NCBI GenBank assembly: GCA_028279875.1
Contig: JANQMU010000011.1
Coordinates: forward strand, 1 to 64,000
Direction: 5' to 3'
Length of the DNA stretch: 64,000 nucleotides
DNA from: Rhizobiaceae bacterium
GTDB taxonomy: Bacteria; Pseudomonadota; Alphaproteobacteria; Rhizobiales; Rhizobiaceae
The position numbers and the translations under genes are program-made. The notes under the pieces were generated by a model that saw nothing but the letters and a program-made list of their open reading frames with translations, was not told the DNA's origin and searched no databases. Below are positions 58,022 through 64,000 of this stretch, one piece after another. Numbering within the stretch: the first letter of the stretch is position 1; the number at the start of each line of letters is the position of its first letter.

Positions 58022-58975
58022 TTACTGCGCAGCAACGGCCGCCGCGAACAATTTGGCGAACCGGTCATAGTCCACATCGGTTGCGACATCGACCATGCGT
58101 TCCTTCGGCGCTGACGGCCGCCGGTCCGGCAGCATCTGCCCGCGTGTCAATGTGCCGGCACATTCAATATCGGCCGACAGTGTTTCGTAAGTCGCCAGCG
58201 CCGGCAATTCGGCCAGCGCCACCGCCAGCGGATCATGCAGACCGCAATAGTCGGTGCCGGGATAAAACCCTTCATAGGCTGCCAGATAAAAACGCGACGC
58301 CTCCATCGCCGCCTTCGCGGCCGGGCCGCCTTTTGCGGATATTGCCTCAATATCGGTCGCTCGCAGTTTCGCGTGCATGGTCACATCCATGCCGACGGCA
58401 ACCAGTCTGGCGCCGGAGTGCAGTACAATGCGTGCGGCTTCCGGGTCATTATGGAAATTTGCGTCGACCATCGGTGGCACGACACCTCCGATGCCGAAAT
58501 GGCTCAGTGTGCTGCCCATCATCACGATCGCCGAAAACTTGGTCGCGATATCCGGCGCCTTCATGATCGCCTGCGCAACATTGGTCATCGGGCTGACCGC
58601 CAGAAGAGTGATCTCCCCCGGATATTTGCGCGCCAGTTCAATCAGCATGTCCGGACCCCAGATATCAACGGCCCTGGTGGTCGGCGGATCCATGTCGTAA
58701 TTGCCAAAGCCGTTGTCACCGTGCACGTGCGGTGCACCGCCATTGAAAGGCTGCGTCAAAGGACGTGACACGCCCCGCGCAACCGGGATATCGGGCCTTC
58801 CTGCAAGTTCCAGAAGCTGAAGGCTGTTTCGTGTGGCCGTGTCGACATCGGTATTGCCGTAGATCGTGGTCAGCGCTTCGAGCCGAATGTTTTCGCGTCC
58901 CAATGCGTATAGTATCGCCAGGGCATCATCGATTCCGGTATCGACATCCAGCACTATGCGAAAGCCGTCTTTCAA
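58022..58975 (-). CDS. Nucleoside hydrolase, third copy (317 aa)
   Basis: Canonical calcium-dependent nucleoside hydrolase: DVDTGIDDALA at residues ~10-20, TTIYGNTDVD, VMMGSTL, ANFHNDPEAARIV and the distal GLHDPLAVA with His-Asp kept. It is the first gene of the operon that encodes the BMP-type importer, mtnK and mtnA, so the order of action reads import, hydrolysis, phosphorylation at C1, isomerisation. The start is an unusual TTG at 58975 with a GGGCGGGAA purine-rich stretch directly before it; no in-frame ATG lies nearby. Confidence 0.92.
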   Translation of the reverse strand: MKDGFRIVLDVDTGIDDALAILYALGRENIRLEALTTIYGNTDVDTATRNSLQLLELAGRPDIPVARGVSRPLTQPFNGGAPHVHGDNGFGNYDMDPPTTRAVDIWGPDMLIELARKYPGEITLLAVSPMTNVAQAIMKAPDIATKFSAIVMMGSTLSHFGIGGVVPPMVDANFHNDPEAARIVLHSGARLVAVGMDVTMHAKLRATDIEAISAKGGPAAKAAMEASRFYLAAYEGFYPGTDYCGLHDPLAVALAELPALATYETLSADIECAGTLTRGQMLPDRRPSAPKERMVDVATDVDYDRFAKLFAAAVAAQ

Positions 58976-59310
58976 TTCCCGCCCCCTGTCTCATTCGCGT
59001 TTCCGGTCCAAAAACAGATATGGGACCAGCAAGAACCGCAACCATCCTCAAAGCTAAGCCGCTCCTTGCGCATAAGTCAAGTATACTGACATTTGCGTAC
59101 AAATTGGAAATTCCGAGGACCGCCGTGATTGATCCGAAAACAAGGTGCCGCAATGGGAAGACCAACCGCACCACGGAAAGGTGAAAAGCGACCAGCCGTG
59201 GTCGCGTTTATCGGCGCTGTCAGGTGACCTCACAACTGCAACCGCGCCAGCGCTTCAAAGCAACCGCAGGTCTGATTTCGACTCCAAACCCGCCCGGGCA
59301 ATCGACCTGT
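58976..59310. other. Intergenic promoter region of the third nucleoside operon
   Basis: No gene is seen. The stretch contains GTCA-AGTATAC-TGAC (59076-59090) running into TGACATTTG (59087-59095), the partial SorC-like site, about 100-120 bases before the TTG start of the nucleoside hydrolase gene. On the - strand TTGACT is a possible -35 box; no good -10 was found. Confidence 0.45.
59087..59106. promoter_or_regulatory. Partial candidate SorC operator before the third nucleoside operon
   Basis: TGACATTTG followed by CGTACAAATTG. The left half is identical to the site before the importer operon (TGACATTTGTTCAA), while the right half diverges with a two-base shift. Confidence 0.35.
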
Positions 59311-60222
59311 TCAAAGTTGCATGCTGCCGGCGGCACCAAGATCTTCGGCAAGTTCGATCAGGCGCCGTACGGCGGGAAATCGCAGGGACGATGTGCGGAC
59401 ATAGGCCCCGATGGGAAACCGATCGATCGGTTCCTCCAGGGGCAGGGCGTCGATCCTGAGAAGTTTGAACGCATTTGTCAGTTCGATGGTGGCCGGCATG
59501 ATGAACTTGCCGGATGAAACCATCTCCAGGCCGAATTCAAGCGACGTGGTGCGAACGTCATAGTCTGGGGCCTTCAGCCCGTGTCGGGTGTAAAATCCCT
59601 GAACCATCCGTGACGCCAGGCCGCCATCGGAATAGTGGATCCATGGAACATCCACCAGATCACGTGCATTGATGGATTTCTTCCTGAAAAGGGGATGGCG
59701 CTCGTGGGCCAGCATCCCGAGTGTCGAATCGACAATCGGGAATGTCTCTATCCCGTCTTCCTCCCTGTCATCGGCAATGGCTCCGAAGACAATGTCCAGT
59801 TGGCCGTTGCGCAGAAAGGGCAGGTTACGCAGGTGGACATCATTGCGAAACTCCAGTCGCAGACCGGTGAACTCCTCTCGAAGCGCCTCATAGATCGGGC
59901 GCATGAAGTAGCTTCTGATAACCGGTCCCGCGCCCACCCTGATGATGTCGAGATGCCCGGATTTTCGGGCCGCAATGGCCTCCGCGGCCTGCAAATGCTG
60001 TTGCGCGATGCGCTTTGCATGCTGGTAGAGGGTGTTGCCGAATTCGGTCGGCACCATGCCGTGCGGCCGTCTTTCGAACAGCTTGGTGCCGTACTCTTCC
60101 TCAAGCAGTTTCAGTCGCTTGGTCAGCGACGGCTGTGCCAGGCCAACCTGCTCCGCCGCCCGCGTCAAATTCCCGGATTCGACCACTTTGATCAACGCCA
60201 GGAGGTTCCTGTCCATAGCCAT
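59311..60222 (-). CDS. LysR-family transcriptional regulator (303 aa)
   Basis: An N-terminal winged helix with the LysR pattern (ALIKVVESGNLTRAAEQVGL then AQPSLTKRLKLLEEEYGTKL, residues ~8-48) is followed by a type-2 periplasmic-binding-like effector domain. It is divergent from the binding-protein gene at 60468, the classic LysR arrangement, so it probably controls that importer-sulfatase operon. The intergenic region has two near repeats, TTGGGAATACC next to its start and TTGGGGAATTACC about 45 bases further, which could be its binding sites. ATG at 60216 is an alternative start. Confidence 0.92.
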   Translation of the reverse strand: MAMDRNLLALIKVVESGNLTRAAEQVGLAQPSLTKRLKLLEEEYGTKLFERRPHGMVPTEFGNTLYQHAKRIAQQHLQAAEAIAARKSGHLDIIRVGAGPVIRSYFMRPIYEALREEFTGLRLEFRNDVHLRNLPFLRNGQLDIVFGAIADDREEDGIETFPIVDSTLGMLAHERHPLFRKKSINARDLVDVPWIHYSDGGLASRMVQGFYTRHGLKAPDYDVRTTSLEFGLEMVSSGKFIMPATIELTNAFKLLRIDALPLEEPIDRFPIGAYVRTSSLRFPAVRRLIELAEDLGAAGSMQL

Positions 60223-60467
60223 TGGGAATACCTAATCTCCAAAATTTCAATTATACTTTATATCATTGGGGAATTACCCTGAACCCGCTGAGAGTCGAAA
60301 ACAGCCTCAAAGCGCTGCTTTGCCGGAGCCGGAAAGCCCACTGATGGCTGCCGGCGAACGGCTGGTGGAGGTGCACCAATGGGCATTCGATTTCTCGTTG
60401 TCAAAAACTGCCTCGGTTCTTTCATGGAGCAGGCAAGTTGCAAACCAGGGATTCCGGGAGGAATGAA
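60223..60467. promoter_or_regulatory. Divergent promoter region of LysR gene and importer operon
   Basis: AT-rich core (about 60,230-60,270) between the divergent genes. It has near-direct repeats TTGGGAATACC (60222-region) and TTGGGGAATTACC (60265-region). Site assignments are tentative. Confidence 0.35.
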
Positions 60468-61730
60468 ATGACAGTCTTCAAAACGCTCAAGACCGTGTCG
60501 GCGGGAGCGGCTTTGCTGGCGGGCACCGTCTTTGCGGGCGGCAGCTTCGCAGCGGATGTTAAACTGCGCTACGCCATATGGGATCAGTCCCAGGCGCCGA
60601 CATTTGAAAAGATCATCGAGGCCTATGAAGCGGCCAATCCGGGCATCGACGTCGAGTTGCAGGTCGTGCCGTGGGGCAAATACTGGACCAAGCTTCAGAC
60701 CGAGGCTGGAAACGACAATCTTCCGGATGTCTTCTGGATGAACCCGTTCAATTTCCCGCTCTATGCATCCAATGAGGTGGTGCTGCCGATTGACGACATG
60801 GTCGAAAAGTCCGGCTTTGACGCGGATGCCATCCCGCAGGAGATGCGCAAGATCTATTCGTATGACGGCAAGCTCTATTCGCTGCCCAACAACCGCGATG
60901 CCATCGTGGTGTGGTACAACAAGAAGATCTTCCGGGATGCGGGTGTCGACGAACCCGAAGCCGGCTGGACATGGGACGATTTCAAATCCACCGCGGATGC
61001 CTTGACCAACACGGATGCGGGCATCTGGGGAACAGCCGCCTATCTGAATTTCCGTCAGGTCTGGATCAACACCATAGCGCAGGCCGGCGGCTCCATTCTG
61101 TCCGCCGATGAAAAGACATCGACTTGGGATACGCCCGAGGTCGCGACCGGCGTGCAGTACTGGGCGGACATTGCCCAGTCCGGATCGTCGCCGACGGTTG
61201 ATCAACTCTCCGATACGGATCAATACAGCATGTTCCTGTCGGGCAAGCTGGGCATGATCTATGCCGGTTCGTGGGTCGGAATCTCGTTTTCGAAATCGGA
61301 GATCGCGGCCGCCGGCGATCTTGGCGTAGCCATCCTGCCCGAAGGCCCGATCAGCAACACAGCCTCCACATCCTCCCTCGGCAATATGATCGGTGCCACG
61401 ACAAAGAATGTCGATGAAGCCTATCGTTTTGTGGAGTTTCTGGGCGGCAAGGAAGCGGCCGCCATCTACACGGCCGGCGGCGTGGCCCTGGCCGCGTATC
61501 CGGAATATGACGCCAATTTCATCAAATTCTTTGAAGGCAAGTTCGATGCACAGCCGATTTCCGACCAGATCGGCAATGTTTTCGGGCTGCCCCGGTCCTA
61601 CAACTCCCCCGTATGGCTGAAACAGATGAACCCGGTGATGGGCCCGATCTTCAAGGGCGAGATCTCTGTTGAAGAAGGCATCAGGAAGCTGCAGTCCGAA
61701 ATGCAGAGAGCCCTGGACGCCGAAAGCTAG
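60468..61730 (+). CDS. Extracellular solute-binding protein, family 1 (420 aa)
   Basis: Periplasmic receptor of a CUT1 importer. Signal peptide: TVFKTLKTVSAGAALLAGTV then FAGGSFA, cleaved before ADVKL. The ATG at 60468 is set by GGGAGGA 6 bases upstream; the longer frame adds ten residues. The mature part shows FEKIIEAYEAANPGIDVELQ and DNLPDVFWMNPFNFPLY, typical of family-1 sugar receptors. The operon continues with two permeases and a sulfatase, so a sulfated or otherwise esterified sugar is a possible ligand. No ATPase gene is seen before the window ends. Confidence 0.92.
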   Translation: MTVFKTLKTVSAGAALLAGTVFAGGSFAADVKLRYAIWDQSQAPTFEKIIEAYEAANPGIDVELQVVPWGKYWTKLQTEAGNDNLPDVFWMNPFNFPLYASNEVVLPIDDMVEKSGFDADAIPQEMRKIYSYDGKLYSLPNNRDAIVVWYNKKIFRDAGVDEPEAGWTWDDFKSTADALTNTDAGIWGTAAYLNFRQVWINTIAQAGGSILSADEKTSTWDTPEVATGVQYWADIAQSGSSPTVDQLSDTDQYSMFLSGKLGMIYAGSWVGISFSKSEIAAAGDLGVAILPEGPISNTASTSSLGNMIGATTKNVDEAYRFVEFLGGKEAAAIYTAGGVALAAYPEYDANFIKFFEGKFDAQPISDQIGNVFGLPRSYNSPVWLKQMNPVMGPIFKGEISVEEGIRKLQSEMQRALDAES

Positions 61731-61745
61731 GGCCGAAAGCCAGGA

Positions 61746-62699
61746 ATGAGCAATACGTCCTCCCAATCTCCACGCCTGACTTCCGTCAGGCGTGGAGGCC
61801 CGGCATTTCATATTTCAGAAAGAACGCGTGAGGCGATTACCGGATACGTCCTCATTCTGCCGCTGTTTATCGGCGTGACCATCCTGTTCTTCTATCCGAT
61901 CGCGCGGTCGTTTGAATTGTCCTTCATGCAGACGGGCGTGTTCAAGGGGGAGACCTTTGCGGGCCTGAAGCAATACAGACACCTGTTCAGCGACCCGCAG
62001 ATGTGGGTGGCGACCCGCAACACCTTTATCTATGCGGGCGTTGCCCTGCTGGAGATTCCCATTGCGGTGTTCTTCGCGACTCTGCTTCACACAAAGAACC
62101 TGGCATTCCTGTCCGGCTACCGGCTGATGTTTTTCCTGCCGGTTGTCACGCTGCCCTCGGCAATCGGCATGATCTGGACGCTGATGTATAACGGCGATTT
62201 CGGCATCATCAACCAGGTGCTGAACGTCATGGGCATCCCAAAGATCTCGTGGCTGACAACACCCATTGTCGTGATTGTCGCGGTTGCCTTCGTCGGTATC
62301 TGGATGGGGCTCGGAAAAAGCATCATTCTGATCCTTGCCGGCCTGCAGACCGTGCCCAAGGAACTCCAGGAGGCCGCGGCAATCGACGGCGCCGGCCCCG
62401 TCAGGCGGTTCTTCGACGTCACCTTGCCATTGATCTCGCCAACCATCTTTCTTGTCGCGGTTCTGAATGTAATCGCATCGATGCAGGTGTTCGATCTGGT
62501 CTTCATCATGATCAACCCGGAAACCAATCCGATCTACCGCGAGGCGCAGACGCTCGTCGTCTATTTCTACGAAGTCGGCTTCATCGATTCCAACCGGGGT
62601 TATGCCGCCGCCATCACGATCTTCCTGCTTGCCGTCATTATGGCCATCACCGGCGTGCAGTTCTGGCTGCAGAAACGGTGGGTGAATTATGACCGCTAG
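61746..62699 (+). CDS. CUT1-type ABC permease, MalF-like (317 aa)
   Basis: About six hydrophobic segments, the first at GYVLILPLFIGVTILFFYPI, with the EAA loop ELQEAAAIDGAGPVRRFF. The ATG lies 15 bases after the binding-protein stop, with AGGA directly adjacent, a poor ribosome-binding arrangement. Its codons 8-18 form one side of a perfect 13-bp hairpin (61768-61797). No later in-frame start would keep the first membrane segment. The C-terminus overlaps the next permease by 11 bp. Confidence 0.92.
   Translation: MSNTSSQSPRLTSVRRGGPAFHISERTREAITGYVLILPLFIGVTILFFYPIARSFELSFMQTGVFKGETFAGLKQYRHLFSDPQMWVATRNTFIYAGVALLEIPIAVFFATLLHTKNLAFLSGYRLMFFLPVVTLPSAIGMIWTLMYNGDFGIINQVLNVMGIPKISWLTTPIVVIVAVAFVGIWMGLGKSIILILAGLQTVPKELQEAAAIDGAGPVRRFFDVTLPLISPTIFLVAVLNVIASMQVFDLVFIMINPETNPIYREAQTLVVYFYEVGFIDSNRGYAAAITIFLLAVIMAITGVQFWLQKRWVNYDR
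61768..61797 (+). promoter_or_regulatory. Perfect 13-bp stem-loop within the 5' coding region of the permease
   Basis: CTCCACGCCTGAC and GTCAGGCGTGGAG are exact reverse complements separated by TTCC. It is GC-rich and lies directly after the binding-protein gene, 22 bases into the permease gene. It probably stabilises the upstream message or lowers permease translation. There is no following T-run, so a terminator is unlikely. Confidence 0.75.
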
Positions 62700-63540
62700 C
62701 AGCCCGTCCGAAACGCGCACCGGGTCTGACCGGCTGAACCTCATGGTTGTTCATGCCGTTTTGATCATGGGATCGATGGTCATGATCTTTCCCTTCATCT
62801 GGCAGATCATGGCCAGCTTCAAGACCCAGACGGAAATCCTGCTGGTTCCGCCCAAACTGCTGCCGAACGCCTTTCAACTCAGTGCCTATGAGCGCGTTTT
62901 CGACCGCATTCCGTTCTGGGACATGTTTTATGTGTCGGTCTGGTCGGTCGGGGTGAGGACCATCGCGCAGGTCGTGTTTTGCTCGATGGCCGGTTACGCG
63001 TTTGCCCGGCTTCGGTTTCCCTTCCGCAATACGCTGTTCATCATGTTGCTCGCCATCATGATGGTGCCGCGCGAAATATATTTGCTGCCGCAAACCGAGA
63101 TCATGAAATCCATGGGCTTGCTGGATACGATTGCCGCTCTGACCGCGCCGGGCTTGTTCAGCGCCTTCGGCACCTTCCTGATGCGGCAGTTCTTCATGAC
63201 GCTGCCTCCCTCTCTGGAAGAAGCCGCGCGGATTGATGGCGCCGGTCGATTGCGGATTTTCTTCGAGATCATGCTGCCGCTTGCAAAGCCGGGCATGGTC
63301 GCTCTGGCGATCTTTACGGCCCTGTGGTCGTGGAACGAACTGCTTTGGCCGATTGTCGTGAACTCCGATCCGTCAAAGCTGAATCTGGCGGCCGGTATTT
63401 CGACACTGGCCGGAACGCGCACGACGGACTTTCCCATGATGATGGCCGGCTCGCTCATGGCCCAGCTCCCGATGATCCTCCTGTTCTTCGTTCTGCAAAA
63501 GCGGTTCGTCGAGGGCATCGCGACCTCCGGACTGAAATAG
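62689..63540 (+). CDS. CUT1-type ABC permease, MalG-like (283 aa)
   Basis: Second permease of the importer, with six hydrophobic segments (first: VHAVLIMGSMVMIFPFIWQI) and the EAA loop SLEEAARIDGAGRLRIFF. It overlaps the partner gene by 11 bp. The sulfatase gene begins eight bases after its stop. Confidence 0.93.
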   Translation: MTASSPSETRTGSDRLNLMVVHAVLIMGSMVMIFPFIWQIMASFKTQTEILLVPPKLLPNAFQLSAYERVFDRIPFWDMFYVSVWSVGVRTIAQVVFCSMAGYAFARLRFPFRNTLFIMLLAIMMVPREIYLLPQTEIMKSMGLLDTIAALTAPGLFSAFGTFLMRQFFMTLPPSLEEAARIDGAGRLRIFFEIMLPLAKPGMVALAIFTALWSWNELLWPIVVNSDPSKLNLAAGISTLAGTRTTDFPMMMAGSLMAQLPMILLFFVLQKRFVEGIATSGLK

Positions 63541-63548
63541 TGATTTCA

Positions 63549-64000
63549 ATGACACAAAAGCAGCGGCCAAACCTCCTTATCTTCATGACCGACCAGCAAA
63601 ACAGCTGGACCATTCGGGACGGGCAAAACCCCCGGGCCATCACGCCCCATCTCGACCGGTTCCGCGCGCGGGCCGTCTCGTTTATCAACGCCTATTCGCC
63701 GTCACCGCACTGCTGTCCCTCAAGGGTCAGTTTCTTCACCGGCCTCTATCCGTCGGAACATGGGGTCTGGAACAATGTCAATGTATCAAACGCATTGACC
63801 AGGGGCCCCAATCCGGGCACGCCCTTCTGGTCCAGCGAATTCGCCGATGTTGGATACCAACTCGCATTCAGCGGCAAATGGCATGTCAGCAATTGGCAAC
63901 GGCCCAGCGATTTCGGCTGGGAAGAGCTGATCGTCACATCGCCCGGCTTCGGGGCCGGTCTGACGCTGGCCGAGCAGCAGGCGGAAGCCAAAATCCGTGA
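63549..64000 (+). CDS. Sulfatase-family hydrolase, 3'-truncated by window end
   Basis: The first 150 codons of a type I sulfatase. FMTDQQNSW supplies the first metal-ligand aspartate region and SPHCCPSRVSFFTG carries the formylglycine motif C55-C-P-S-R59. GLYPSEHGVWNN and FSGKWHVSNW follow in normal order. The ATG is eight bases downstream of the permease stop, so it belongs to the importer operon. The remainder, including the second metal site, lies outside the window. Substrate is unknown; it resembles the 46273-47616 enzyme only at family level. Confidence 0.85.
   Translation, partial: MTQKQRPNLLIFMTDQQNSWTIRDGQNPRAITPHLDRFRARAVSFINAYSPSPHCCPSRVSFFTGLYPSEHGVWNNVNVSNALTRGPNPGTPFWSSEFADVGYQLAFSGKWHVSNWQRPSDFGWEELIVTSPGFGAGLTLAEQQAEAKIR

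Noticed and set aside
60258-61811. 517-codon - strand frame over the solute-binding protein gene
   Set aside because: The + strand reading has a signal peptide, a Shine-Dalgarno and family-1 receptor motifs; the - strand frame has none.
1-64000. CRISPR array, tRNA, rRNA or prophage genes
   Set aside because: No regularly spaced repeats, no cloverleaf-like sequences and no phage or integrase genes seen.

Overview
The window reads as an alphaproteobacterial accessory region, most likely Rhizobiales or Rhodobacterales. It is GC-rich, densely packed and full of ABC importers, and it carries SorC, GntR and LysR regulators together with MtnK/MtnA/LsrF-type sugar-phosphate enzymes. This placement is inferred from gene content; there is no rRNA, tRNA or housekeeping marker here to fix the genus.

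Region A (1-27357, + strand) is a five-gene, translationally coupled operon. A giant 6,983-residue mosaic protein (Ig/cadherin-like repeats, propellers, an RHS-like piece, two dockerin-like segments, a cohesin-like domain, a hydrolase-like domain and a HEXXH metallopeptidase motif) is followed by a DUF3467-like small protein, a GAF-HlyD membrane adaptor, a PqqD-like/M50/HlyD fusion and a short SecA-like ATPase. I infer a dedicated export and processing module for the giant protein. The giant reading frame starts in the middle of a domain behind an AT-rich leader at the window edge, so its true 5' end may be missing.

Region B (27540-29491) holds a convergent LuxR-type regulator and an AT-rich gap with tandem and inverted repeats.

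Region C (29492-42064, - strand) is a nucleoside-sugar catabolic locus: mtnK, mtnA, an aldolase/short-chain dehydrogenase fusion, a ribulose-phosphate-epimerase-like protein and lsrF, followed by a SorC regulator, a CUT1-type ABC importer and a nucleoside hydrolase. The enzyme set can be joined chemically. Oxidation at C4 of 5-deoxyribulose-1-phosphate, the expected MtnK/MtnA product from 5-deoxyribose, gives exactly the substrate of LsrF, which would then yield DHAP and acetyl-CoA. This is my main metabolic inference.

Region D (42185-48344) starts with an IS6-family remnant. It continues with a - strand operon of a GntR regulator, a sulfatase, an NMT1/SsuC-type importer and a second nucleoside hydrolase. 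A guanine deaminase gene (48610-49971, +) diverges from it.

Region E (50076-58975, - strand) is an eight-gene operon: a third nucleoside hydrolase, a BMP/NupOPQ-type nucleoside importer, second copies of mtnK and mtnA and a second SorC regulator. A shared TGACATTTGTTCAA-like sequence stands before four transcription units of regions C and E and is a candidate SorC operator.

Region F (59311-64000) is a LysR regulator divergent from another CUT1 importer, followed by a sulfatase gene cut by the window end. Overall, three nucleoside hydrolases, each with its own transporter family, two mtnK-mtnA pairs, two sulfatases and a guanine deaminase suggest scavenging of several modified nucleosides or pentoses.
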